In this document: in pieces, positions 1-7,532 of the stretch | Layout of the letters: every line of letters starts with the position of its first letter | How positions within the stretch are numbered: the first letter of the stretch is position 1 | NCBI RefSeq assembly: GCF_000067165.1 | Contig: NC_010162.1 | Span: forward strand, 3,616,501 to 3,680,500 | Length of the DNA stretch: 64,000 nt | From: Sorangium cellulosum So ce56 | GTDB taxonomy: Bacteria; Myxococcota_A; Polyangia; Polyangiales; Polyangiaceae | Reading direction: 5' to 3' | Made by a program: the position numbers and the translations under genes | Notes under the pieces: generated by a model | What the model was told of the DNA's origin: nothing | What the model saw: the letters and a program-made list of their open reading frames with translations, nothing else | Databases searched by the model: none

Positions 1-1
1 C

Positions 2-484
2 CGGGCCGAGCACGTGCGCGATCTCCTCGACTCCCGCCACGAGGACGTCCGCGCCCGCGCGCTCGAGCTCTTCGAGGCCGACGCCCGCTTCCGCGACGAC
101 ACCGGCCTGTGGGCCGCGCTGGCCGAGACGCCGCACGCCGACGCGCGCGCCTTCCTGATCCGGCACCTCGCCGCGCGCAAGGCGGCCTTCTCGCCCGAGG
201 CGCTGCGGCACGTCTGGGCGGCGGCGCTGCTCGCCGTCCACGGCGGCGCGCGCGACAAGCGCGCGGTCGTCCGGCAGATCGCGGACCGCGTGGTCGCCCG
301 GCCCGGCGAGGCGGACGCGCTCCTGCCGCTGCTCGGCGTCGCGCTCCGCAGCGTGCGCGCGCCCGAGCGGCGCGCCGCCCTCGGGGCGCTCGCCCGCGCC
401 GCGTTCCGCGCCCCCGCGCTGCGCGACGCCATCGCGCGCAGGCTCCCCGAGCTCCGGCTGTTCGAGGGGGAGGACGCGGCGTGA
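2..484 (+). CDS. C-terminal part of a helical (HEAT-like) repeat protein, 5' end outside the window
   Basis: The frame is open to the left edge of the window, so the gene starts upstream and only about 160 codons are seen. The sequence is rich in Ala, Arg, Leu and Glu and reads as successive amphipathic helix pairs (for example DVRARALELFEAD, then PERRAALGALARAAF), the pattern of HEAT or armadillo-type solenoids. No catalytic motif is visible. Its TGA overlaps the GTG start of the SWIM zinc-finger gene (GTGA), so the two are translationally coupled. SWIM proteins often sit beside helical-repeat, MoxR ATPase and VWA genes in actinobacteria and myxobacteria, and by inference this could be the end of such a cluster. 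Function unknown. Confidence 0.7.
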   Translation, partial: RAEHVRDLLDSRHEDVRARALELFEADARFRDDTGLWAALAETPHADARAFLIRHLAARKAAFSPEALRHVWAAALLAVHGGARDKRAVVRQIADRVVARPGEADALLPLLGVALRSVRAPERRAALGALARAAFRAPALRDAIARRLPELRLFEGEDAA

Positions 485-2631
485 GCTTCGATCTCCGCTA
501 CCTCGGCACGAGCGGCATGAAGGAGCTCGGCGGCGGCGCCGCCCTGAGCTTCGCGCCCAACCTCGCGCGCCCCAGGGTCTTCTTCGACGGCGAGCTCGCG
601 CGGCCGGTGCGCTTCCGCGAGGCGATCAGCGCGCTCCACGACGTCGTCGTGGGCGACCTGCGGCGCCTGCCGAAGGATCGCTCCGCCCACGAGGCGTGGA
701 AGCAGCAGGAGGCCGAGCGCGAGGCCCGGCTCCGCCGGGAGCTCCACGGCGAGGCGATGAAGGCCGAGCTCGCGCGCCTCGGGAGCGCGCCGCGGCCGCC
801 GAACCTCGAGGCCGACTTCCGGAAGATGCACAAGCTCTACTGGGGCGCGCGCGTCCGCTGGGCGAACGAGCTCGCGCGGAGCGACCCGCAGCTCTTCCGC
901 CACCTCGTCCCCTGCGATCCGGTCGTGACCGTCGCGCCCGATGTCGTCTTCTTCGAGTGCTTCTCCAAGGACGAGTCGAGCTACGGCTGCCTCTCGGTCG
1001 ATCGCGACGCCTTCCGGGGCGCGCAGGACGCCGGCCTCGGCACGACGAACGTCGACTACTCGCTCGCGCTCTACGAGCACTTCCAGACGCTCCGCAGCTA
1101 CCGGCCGACGCGGCTCCTCGTCGATCCGACCGGCTTCGAGGTCGCGGTGGAGGGCCGCGGCGACTACCGCGAGGAGAAGATCGATCTCCCTCCCTCGTGG
1201 CTGCGCGGCTTCGGCCAGCTCCAGGCGGCGATGTGCCTGCCCTGCCGGAGGATCGACGTCCCCGTGGAGGCGGTTTACTCGCTGCTCGCGCACCTCGATC
1301 GGCACCGCGAGCGCACGGGCCCGCGCAGCCTGCGCTTCCAGCTCACGCCGGGCAAGGCGCCGATCCTGGTGCTCGACCCCTGGGGCGTCTCCATCCCGTG
1401 CCGCGGCGTCACCTGCGACGATGTCCCCGTGGCCGTGGGGCCCGCGGCGGGCGCGGGTGGGCTCGGCCCGTACCGCTCCGGGGCGCCGAGGGGCGCGCCG
1501 GCGGCGGAGGCGACCGAGGAGATCAAGGTGTGGGGGAGGCGCCGCCTCTCGGTGCTCGCGCGGCTCTTGCCGCTCGCCGATCGCATCGAGGTGCGGCTGC
1601 TCGGCTCCGGGTTGCCGAGCCTGTGGATCGTCTTCATGGGCGAGATGCGCTTCACCCTCGCGCTCTCGGGCTGGACGGCGAACGACTGGGCCTCGGGCTC
1701 TCACCTCGACGTCATGGCGGACGCCTTCACCCCGGACGCGCAGCTGGCGGACCGCGTCGCGCGCCACCTCGAGATGGTGCGGCGCGCGTCCTACGGCGAG
1801 CTCGCCGTGTCGATGGGCGCGCCGGACGGCGCGCTCCGCGGCGCGCTGCACCTCGCCGCGAAGCAAGGGCAGGTGGTTTACGACCACGCCGCGGAGTGTT
1901 ATCGCTGCCGCCCGGTGATGCCGGTCGCCCTCTCCGACGCGCTGCTCGGCCCCGAGCCCCCGGAGCTCGCGGAGGGCCGGCGCATCGCCCGGGGCGGCGT
2001 GGAGATCGCGCGGGAAGAGACCCTCTCCGGCGGCCGCCGCGTCGTCATGGCCAGGGCCAAGGCGACGAGCTGCGAGCTGCTCCTCGACGCCGACGGCGCG
2101 ATCAAGAAGGCGAGGTGCAGCTGCTCGTACTTCTACAAGAACCGGCTGCGCGCGGGCCCGTGCCGTCACCTGCTCGCGGTCAAGCTCCACCTGTCCGGCC
2201 GCGGTGACGCGGCGCCGTCGCTGCAGCCTCCGGAGCCGCCGGGGCAGGCGGAGGCCGGCTCGCGCGGCCCGCGGGCGACGACGGCCGCCCCGCGGGGCGA
2301 GGCCGTGCCGTTCCCCGCGGAGCTCCTCGTCGAGATCGAGCGCGCCGCGGCCGCCCAGCGGGCGGGGCTCGCGGAGATCGTCGAGGCGTCGTGGGATCTC
2401 GCGTTCGAGCGCATCCAGGGCTGCCGCTCCTGGGTCGAGGCCCTCGCGCTCGGCGGCCCGGAGGCGGAGCGGGCGCTCCGCGCGAGTGAGCTCCGCGCGC
2501 CGGTCGTCAGGACGCTCCCGGTCCACGCGGACGTGCTGGCCGAGATCCGGCGCGTCGCTGACCAGTTCAAGGCGAGCCCCGCCGCGGTGGTGGGCCTCGC
2601 GTGGCTCGTCGCCAGGCGATCGACGAAGTGA
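481..2631 (+). CDS. SWIM zinc-finger family protein
   Basis: The 716-residue product is predicted cytoplasmic. The SWIM signature lies near residues 546-564: CSCSYFYKNRL is followed by GPCRHLLAVKLH, giving the CxC...CxH zinc ligands. SWIM fingers bind DNA or protein partners and occur in bacterial ATPase-linked proteins and in plant and eukaryotic transposase relatives. The 540 residues before the finger contain no motif I recognise. A Pro/Ala-rich hinge near residue 590 leads into a helical C-terminal domain. A longer open frame runs upstream, but GTG at 481 is chosen because it overlaps the preceding stop (GTGA) and the upstream sequence is low-complexity Arg. It is probably in one operon with the repeat protein before it. 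Molecular role unknown. Confidence 0.85.
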   Translation: MSFDLRYLGTSGMKELGGGAALSFAPNLARPRVFFDGELARPVRFREAISALHDVVVGDLRRLPKDRSAHEAWKQQEAEREARLRRELHGEAMKAELARLGSAPRPPNLEADFRKMHKLYWGARVRWANELARSDPQLFRHLVPCDPVVTVAPDVVFFECFSKDESSYGCLSVDRDAFRGAQDAGLGTTNVDYSLALYEHFQTLRSYRPTRLLVDPTGFEVAVEGRGDYREEKIDLPPSWLRGFGQLQAAMCLPCRRIDVPVEAVYSLLAHLDRHRERTGPRSLRFQLTPGKAPILVLDPWGVSIPCRGVTCDDVPVAVGPAAGAGGLGPYRSGAPRGAPAAEATEEIKVWGRRRLSVLARLLPLADRIEVRLLGSGLPSLWIVFMGEMRFTLALSGWTANDWASGSHLDVMADAFTPDAQLADRVARHLEMVRRASYGELAVSMGAPDGALRGALHLAAKQGQVVYDHAAECYRCRPVMPVALSDALLGPEPPELAEGRRIARGGVEIAREETLSGGRRVVMARAKATSCELLLDADGAIKKARCSCSYFYKNRLRAGPCRHLLAVKLHLSGRGDAAPSLQPPEPPGQAEAGSRGPRATTAAPRGEAVPFPAELLVEIERAAAAQRAGLAEIVEASWDLAFERIQGCRSWVEALALGGPEAERALRASELRAPVVRTLPVHADVLAEIRRVADQFKASPAAVVGLAWLVARRSTK

Positions 2632-2765
2632 GGTTCACCCAGCATCCGAGTGTCCAGTCCTGCAAGGAGATCCGTCCGCTCGAGCCCAACATGCTGCGGC
2701 GCTCCGCCGTGGTGGAGGTTGTTCTTCCATGCATCCCCACCCCCGATGTTCTTTGGGCGCCTTTA

Positions 2766-2820
2766 GCACCTGCGCGGTTCCACTCAGAGGGACCTGACGG
2801 TCCTGGAACCGCGCAGGTGC
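2766..2820 (+). terminator. Long perfect hairpin between the SWIM gene and the retron
   Basis: A 17-bp arm starting gcacctgcgcggttcca (2766-2782) is repeated as its exact reverse complement at 2804-2820. The loop can itself fold (ggacc...ggtcc). There is no T-run on the plus strand. It could end SWIM transcription, or it could be the 5' edge of the retron RNA, since its right arm abuts the candidate a1 segment. The hairpin is seen directly; the role is inferred. Confidence 0.45.
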
Positions 2821-3052
2821 CCGGCGCCTGGGTGATCGGGCGTGGTCACGAGCAAGTAGTCGGGCGGGCGGGCCTCCTTGGAGGGCTGGACCGGGTGATA
2901 GGGTACTTTGGCCGAAGGTGGGGTCTTTTGAACCGCCAAGACGCCATGAGACGCCAAGAAAAACACAAAAAATCTTGGCGTCTCATGGCGTCTTGGCGGT
3001 TCCATGATTCTGGCAAGGTGGGGTAAATACCCCACCACCCTGGACCGGGTGC
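2819..3052 (+). ncRNA. Candidate retron msr-msd non-coding RNA
   Basis: Retron RTs are normally preceded by a structured RNA (msr-msd) whose ends pair (a1/a2). This leader lies directly before the RT gene and has the expected parts. 2819-2840 (gcccggcgcctgggtgatcg...) can pair imperfectly with 3031-3050 (cccaccaccctggaccgggt). An AGC triplet at 2851-2853, after a short cgtg/cacg stem, could hold the branching G. A small stem with a TT loop lies at 2873-2884, and a perfect 30-bp hairpin at 2930-3002 suits the msd. ggtggggt at 2917-2924 can also pair with accccacc at 3029-3036, closing the big hairpin. Exact ends and the branch point are inference. Confidence 0.6.
2930..3002 (+). repeat. Perfect 30-bp inverted repeat with A-rich loop (putative msd stem)
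   Basis: The left arm starting gaaccgccaagacgccatga (2930-2959) and the right arm ending gcgtcttggcggttc (2973-3002) are exact reverse complements around a 13-nt A-rich loop. Each arm is internally repetitive (gacgcca, gacgccaaga). It is bracketed by direct repeats: aaggtggggt at 2915-2924 and 3015-3024, and ctggaccgggtg at 2886-2897 and 3040-3051. A diverged relative lies at 61312-61376, so this stem may belong to a dispersed repeat family recruited by, or derived from, the retron. Confidence 0.85.
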
Positions 3053-3071
3053 TGTCCCGAGGAACGGTCGA

Positions 3072-4697
3072 ATGGGCTTCTGGGATAAGCTGAAGTCGAT
3101 GCTCGGCCTGGGCGGGGCCGAGCAGGGCGAGCGATCGCCGGGCGGGGTCGAGGCCGAGCAGGCCCAGGGGGCGCAGGCCGGGCCCGCGGCCGCCACGCAG
3201 CCGGCCGCCCGCGCGGGGCAGCCCCGCGTTGCGGCGGGCGCGAAGCCGCGCCCCGCGGACCCCTACGACGCCGGCGGGATCCTCGGCCTCTCCGCGGACG
3301 AGCTGCGCAGGCGCGCGCTCAAGATCAACCCGTACCAGACGGCCTGGATCGGCCGCGTGGACACGATCCCGCCGCAGAGCGACGAGCGCACCGCCCTCAT
3401 CGATCGGGGCCTTGTCCTGCGCGGCCTGCTCACCGAGGCGCAGCTCGCCGAGATCCACCGCGTCGGCGATCTCTGGCTCAGGCACAAGGACGCCGCGGCG
3501 CTCGCCGGCACCGTCGCGGCGCGCTCGGCCGACGAGGCGATCGAGCGGCTCAAGCGCGAGAAGCTCGCGCGCAAGGAGGAGAAGCGGCGCCAGAGCGCCG
3601 AGCGCAAGCGGCAGCGGGCCGAGGCGGTCGCGCGCCGCCGGGCCGAGGACATCCTCTTCCTGGGCACCGACGTCTCGGCGGGCCTCGCGGACCGGCGCTC
3701 GCACGTCGAGTCGCTCGCCCAGCGCGGGCTGCCCGTGCTGTCCACCCCGGCCGACCTGGCCGCGGCCCTCGGCGTCGCCGTCCCGCGCCTGCGCTGGCTC
3801 TGCTTTCACGGCGAGGCCGTCGAGCGCCCGCACTACGTGTACTTCGACGTCCCGAAGCGCTCGGGCGGGACGAGGCAGCTCGCGGCGCCCCACGCATCCC
3901 TGGCCGCGGCGCAGGCCTGGGTCCTGCGCGAGATCCTGGAGAAGCTGCCCGTCGAGGCGCCCGCGCACGGCTTCGTGAAGGGCCGCTCCACGGTCACCAA
4001 CGCGCGCCCGCACACGCGCCGCGACGTGGTGGTGAACCTCGACCTGTCCGATTTCTTCCCGACCATCACGTTCCCGCGGGTGCGCGGCGTCTTCCATCGG
4101 CTCGGCTACTCGCCGGCGGTGGCCACGCTGCTCGCCCTGCTCTGCACCGAGGCGCCGCGGCGGCCGGTCGAGTACGACGGGCAGCGCTACTGGGTCGCTG
4201 TCGGCGATCGCGCGCTGCCGCAGGGCGCCTGCACGAGCCCGGCCCTCTCGAACCAGATCGCGCGGAAGCTCGATCGCCGCCTCGCCGGCATGTGCGCCCG
4301 CGCGGGCTTCACGTATACGCGGTATGCGGACGACCTCACCTTCTCGGCGCCCCCGGGCAAGCGCGGCGACATCGCGATGCTGCTCGCCCGCGTCCGCCAC
4401 ATCGTCGAGGAGGAGGGCTTTGCCATCAACCCGGACAAGGGCCGTATCCAGCGCGCCGGCGGTCGGCAGGTGGTGACGGGCGTCGTGGTCAACGACAAGC
4501 CCTCGGCGCCGCGCGAGGAGGTGCGCCGCCTGCGCGCGATCCTCCACGCGGCGAAGAAGACCGGCCTCGCCGCCCAGAACCGGAGCGGCGTCCCGGACTT
4601 CGAGGCGCACCTGCGCGGCAGGATCGCCTATGTGCAGATGATCGACCGCGAGAGGGCCGCGCCGCTGCTCGCGGCCCTCGACGCGCTCACGGGGTGA
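3072..4697 (+). CDS. Retron-type reverse transcriptase (Mx162/Sa163-like)
   Basis: The 541-residue RNA-directed DNA polymerase is expected to make branched msDNA from the RNA just upstream. Residues 1-245 are an extension: a Gly/Ala-rich start, then a basic coiled coil (about 155-192). The polymerase follows: the retron-specific NAxxH motif of region X as NARPH (310-314), DLSDFF (324-329) with the first catalytic Asp, LPQG (382-385), the catalytic YADD (418-421), and the retron region Y triplet VTG (468-470). The extension and motif spacing match what I recall of the Myxococcus Mx162 enzyme (about 485 residues). ATG 3072 is preceded by a GAGGA. No effector gene is fused or adjacent, as in other myxobacterial retrons; the neighbours are a SWIM protein and a transposase relic. 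All catalytic residues are present. Confidence 0.93.
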   Translation: MGFWDKLKSMLGLGGAEQGERSPGGVEAEQAQGAQAGPAAATQPAARAGQPRVAAGAKPRPADPYDAGGILGLSADELRRRALKINPYQTAWIGRVDTIPPQSDERTALIDRGLVLRGLLTEAQLAEIHRVGDLWLRHKDAAALAGTVAARSADEAIERLKREKLARKEEKRRQSAERKRQRAEAVARRRAEDILFLGTDVSAGLADRRSHVESLAQRGLPVLSTPADLAAALGVAVPRLRWLCFHGEAVERPHYVYFDVPKRSGGTRQLAAPHASLAAAQAWVLREILEKLPVEAPAHGFVKGRSTVTNARPHTRRDVVVNLDLSDFFPTITFPRVRGVFHRLGYSPAVATLLALLCTEAPRRPVEYDGQRYWVAVGDRALPQGACTSPALSNQIARKLDRRLAGMCARAGFTYTRYADDLTFSAPPGKRGDIAMLLARVRHIVEEEGFAINPDKGRIQRAGGRQVVTGVVVNDKPSAPREEVRRLRAILHAAKKTGLAAQNRSGVPDFEAHLRGRIAYVQMIDRERAAPLLAALDALTG

Positions 4698-4749
4698 GGG
4701 GTCGGAAGCTGCGGCGGCGCCAGCAGCGAGGGGCTGGAGAGCAGATCCC

Positions 4750-4985
4750 CGTCAGCTCACGCGCGAGGTCGACGGCGACGCACGTGTGCACGTCCGTGCC
4801 AGGCGCAAGTGGGGGGCGGAAGTGGCTCGTGAGGTACGTAATCGCCCCTGCTTTGCCGTGGAGCGGTTCAGCGTGCTGAGGAGCGGCGAGGTGGCCTACC
4901 GGATGAAGTACCCGACGTGTGGGGCGACGCTCGACGCATCGGATCATGACGCCTGTCGAGGTGCTTGCGCGGCTTTCCGTCTCAG
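4750..4985 (+). pseudogene. Relic of an IS91-type (Y2) transposase C-terminal region
   Basis: Three plus-strand frames carry pieces that join into one protein: LVRYVIAPAL, then ERFSVLRSGEVAYRMKYP, then THRIMTPVEVLARLS. IS91-family transposases of myxobacteria and proteobacteria have this order near their C-terminus (Arg-Tyr-x-x-Arg/Ala-Pro, then an Ala-Tyr-Arg-x-Lys segment, then a Thr-Pro-x-Glu-x-Leu-x-Arg-Leu segment). At least two frameshifts separate the pieces, and nothing remains upstream of about 4750 or beyond 4985. It lies between the retron RT stop and a convergent lipoprotein gene, hinting that the retron locus was once beside a rolling-circle element. The family call rests on motif recall. 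Confidence 0.55.
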
Positions 4986-6616
4986 AGCGGCACGTGGGCG
5001 AGGAGGAAGTCGCTCCAGCCTTCGCTTTTCAGGGCGCCGAAGCCGGTCTGTAGCTCTTCGATGAAGTTCACCACGAACAACACGTGTCCTTTCGCGTCGA
5101 GCGTGGAGGCGGCGGGCTCGACAGTGCCACCGAGCTCGACGAGCCGCCGCTGCGCGACGAACGCCCCGGTGTCTGGCTCGTAGGTGGCAACGTACGTTCC
5201 CCCCTCGACCACCGAGCCGCCGCCGAGATCGATGGGCAACGAGGGCGTGGCGCCGAGCCAGGAGATGAGCGCGAGCCGGCCGTCGGGCGCGAACGAGAGG
5301 CTGGTCGACCTGACCTGTACGGCCGGGAACGCCTTCGTCCACTGGATCGCGCCGTCCTCGCCGGCGAGCTTCATGAGGAACGCGCCGCGTGAGATGTCGT
5401 CGATTGGCCCCTCGCCCAGGTCGGCGCCCTGCACGAACCGGCCGGCGAGCAGCACGTCGCCGTGCTCGTCCACGAGCAGCGCAGTCGTCGAGTCGCCGCC
5501 GCTGAAAGTGGGGTCTACCGGTTGGCCGAAGTGCCTCGACCAGAGGTGCGCGCCGTCCTCCCCCGAGTACTTCGCCACCCAGGCCTGATTGCCTTTCAGC
5601 CCGGAGGTGGCGCCGCCGCCGAGGTCGGCGTCGTTGTAGAAGTCTCCGGCGATGAGGATGTCGCCGTGGAGGTCCACGGCCACCCCGACGATCGGGTCGA
5701 AGTACGCGTTGATTCCGCGCAGGCTTCCCACGTCCTTCGCGAAGCGGGTCGTCCCATCGGCGGCGAACCTGGTGAGGGTGAGGCGGCCCGCGGACTCGGC
5801 GGCGACGATGACGTCGTTTCCGGGACCGATGGCCACGCGGCCTCCGAAGTCGACGCCGCCGCCGCCCAGGCGGTGCATCCAGCGCGGGGCGCCGTCCCGA
5901 TCGAGCGCGAGGACGAAGGTGTCGGACGAGGTGACCGCCGGGTCGTCTCTTTCCGGCTCTGGCAGGACGAAATCACCGGCTTGGAGCGGACCCCTCGAGT
6001 ACTCGCCGACGACGGCGATGCCGTCGTTTCCGTCGACCGCGACCCCCGTGACCGTCGCCCAGTGGCCACCGAATTGCCGGACCCAGCGTGGGGCGCCGTC
6101 GTCTGCATACGTGGCGACGAAGATGTCCACGGAGCCGAAGAGCGGCGAGACGATGGTGCCCGGGTCGGTCGTTCGCCCCGCGGCGCCGGCCAAGACGATG
6201 TTTGCCTCGCTATCGATCGCGACGGCGCGGGCCGAATCCGTATCGGAGATCGAGACCTGCCGGTGCCAGGCTTCCGCTGGCAGCGAGCCTCCGCCGCCAC
6301 TCGGGTCTCCGCCCCAACCCGGCTCACCGCCGCCTCCCGAGCCGCCCGAGCCGCCTGAGCCGCCCGAGCCGCCTGAGCCGCCTGAGCCGCCCGAGCCGTC
6401 TGAGCCGCCTGAGCCGCCCGAGCCGCCTGAGCCGCCTGAGCCGCCTGAGCCGCCGTCCGATGCTCCGCCTGCCACACCGTCGCCGCCGGATCCTCCGGAT
6501 CCCGCGCTGCTAGCGTTGCTCGATGCGGCGGCCGGATCGGGCTCACGGTTCTCACCGCATCCGGCGAGGGGGATGACAGGGACAAGGATCAGCAGAGCAG
6601 AAGCGATGATGCGCAT
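4982..6616 (-). CDS. Lipoprotein with Gly/Ser linker and beta-propeller-like repeats
   Basis: The 544-residue protein starts with a lipoprotein signal (MRIIASALLILVPVIPLAGC, lipobox LAGC, lipidated Cys at 20). Residues about 40-105 are a Gly-Gly-Ser linker encoded by a short tandem repeat. Residues about 115-544 contain repeated segments of the form AVDxxGNxxVAGxx followed by FVxxxDxDGxxxW, typical of secreted WD/SBBP-like propeller proteins that are abundant in Sorangium. A GGAGGT sits 6 bases before the ATG. It is convergent with the retron/transposase side. A truncated copy of its C-terminal coding part survives at 6713-6822. No catalytic motif is visible; a surface binding role is inferred. 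Confidence 0.85.
   Translation of the reverse strand: MRIIASALLILVPVIPLAGCGENREPDPAAASSNASSAGSGGSGGDGVAGGASDGGSGGSGGSGGSGGSGGSDGSGGSGGSGGSGGSGGSGGSGGGGEPGWGGDPSGGGGSLPAEAWHRQVSISDTDSARAVAIDSEANIVLAGAAGRTTDPGTIVSPLFGSVDIFVATYADDGAPRWVRQFGGHWATVTGVAVDGNDGIAVVGEYSRGPLQAGDFVLPEPERDDPAVTSSDTFVLALDRDGAPRWMHRLGGGGVDFGGRVAIGPGNDVIVAAESAGRLTLTRFAADGTTRFAKDVGSLRGINAYFDPIVGVAVDLHGDILIAGDFYNDADLGGGATSGLKGNQAWVAKYSGEDGAHLWSRHFGQPVDPTFSGGDSTTALLVDEHGDVLLAGRFVQGADLGEGPIDDISRGAFLMKLAGEDGAIQWTKAFPAVQVRSTSLSFAPDGRLALISWLGATPSLPIDLGGGSVVEGGTYVATYEPDTGAFVAQRRLVELGGTVEPAASTLDAKGHVLFVVNFIEELQTGFGALKSEGWSDFLLAHVPL
6334..6456 (-). repeat. Tandem 9-bp repeats coding the Gly-Gly-Ser linker
   Basis: The plus strand shows about 13 consecutive variants of gagccgccy. 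They encode the Gly-Gly-Ser run of the lipoprotein at 4982-6616. The repeat keeps frame, so slippage changes linker length only. Confidence 0.85.
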
Positions 6617-6712
6617 GGCGTGACCTCCGCCGAACAGGCTAGGTCCCCGCCGCAGGACCGCTCCTTAATCGCCTCTTAAAGCGACTCGCGCGCTGCCTTC
6701 CGAGGCCGAGGG

Positions 6713-6822
6713 GGCTCGACGAGCGGTCGCCGCGCGACGAACGCCCCGGTGCCTGGCTCGTAGGTGGCGGCGTAGGTTCCCGGCTCGTCCAGCGAGTCGC
6801 CGCCGAGGTCGGTGGGCGCGCG
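6713..6822 (-). pseudogene. Truncated duplicate of the neighbouring lipoprotein's 3' region
   Basis: Read on the minus strand, this stretch encodes DLGGDSLDEPGTYAATYEPG and then TGAFVARRPLVE. It closely matches DLGGGSVVEGGTYVATYEPD and TGAFVAQRRLVE in the adjacent lipoprotein (minus-strand positions about 5133-5240). Nucleotide identity is obvious (both contain gcgcgacgaacgccccggtg). The copy lacks a signal peptide, the propeller start and a credible 3' end, so it is a leftover of a tandem duplication that has mostly been lost. Confidence 0.75.
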
Positions 6823-6967
6823 GAACGCGGCGATAAAACCAACGAATCCAACGACTTCACTCGGATGCGCAGTGTCGCCTACACCACGCTGGCTCCGGTG
6901 CACAGTCTCCCGCCGGTGGTCCCGAGGGGAGGCGCAGATCGAAGAAAGACGCGTAGAATGGCCCCGA

Positions 6968-7183
6968 TGCTGGTCGCCCGGAGCCTCGACGACTTTCGCG
7001 CGCACCCCGCGGGAAGCTACGTCGCCGGCCGCCACTGGCTGTACTTTGCCATCGACTGGCGCCGCGGAGAAGCTCACGGCCGTGACGACGTTCGTCGGCA
7101 GCGACGAGTACCCTGCTCGCGTCACCTGCGAGTACGACACGACCGTGCACTTCCCGTGCGGCGTCAAGGAGCTACGCCACTGA
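6968..7183 (+). pseudogene. Possible frameshifted small gene
   Basis: An ATG at 6968 opens a frame reading MLVARSLDDFRAHPAGSYVA then GRHWLYFAID. The coding character then continues in another frame as AEKLTAVTTFVGSDEYPARV through to KELRH and a TGA at 7183. Neither half alone looks like a whole protein, and the switch falls near 7055. I do not recognise the family. A frameshifted or internally deleted small cytoplasmic protein is the simplest reading; a chance open frame is the alternative. Confidence 0.35.
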
Positions 7184-7532
7184 GCCCCCCGCGAGCCAGA
7201 AATTCGGGATCACGTCATGACAGAGACGCGAGGCGCCGCCTTGCGGCGCGTGAACAGCGGTCGTCGGCGCCCTGGCAGTGAGCCAGGCGTCGTCGCCCTC
7301 TGTTCCCTGCTGCCTGTCCGGAGACCTCGCAGGCCCGGCTCCCAAGGTGGCACCTTGAACCAGAACAGGTATCAACGGCGGATATCCACCCACGGCCGTT
7401 CGGCGAGATTCGTCCAGCCGCGAAGCGGCTTCGTGGTACCATCCAGGACACATTCGTGGTGGGGGCATGCCACGCCGTGGCCTGTGGGCCGCGCCTGACA
7501 GCGCCAGAGCACGTCCGACGTCAAGGGGAGTG
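7184..7532 (+). other. Non-coding leader before the multi-kinase gene
   Basis: About 350 bases with no convincing gene. Open frames here are short, Arg-rich and overlap each other. An AAGGGGAG at 7523-7530 is the ribosome-binding site of the next gene. No other site could be supported. Confidence 0.5.

Noticed and set aside
2766..2820. tRNA or attachment site
   Set aside because: The hairpin has no cloverleaf features, no CCA and no flanking direct repeat.
481..4697. SWIM protein as retron effector
   Set aside because: A strong hairpin and 440 bases separate them, and SWIM genes usually pair with other partners. No link beyond proximity.
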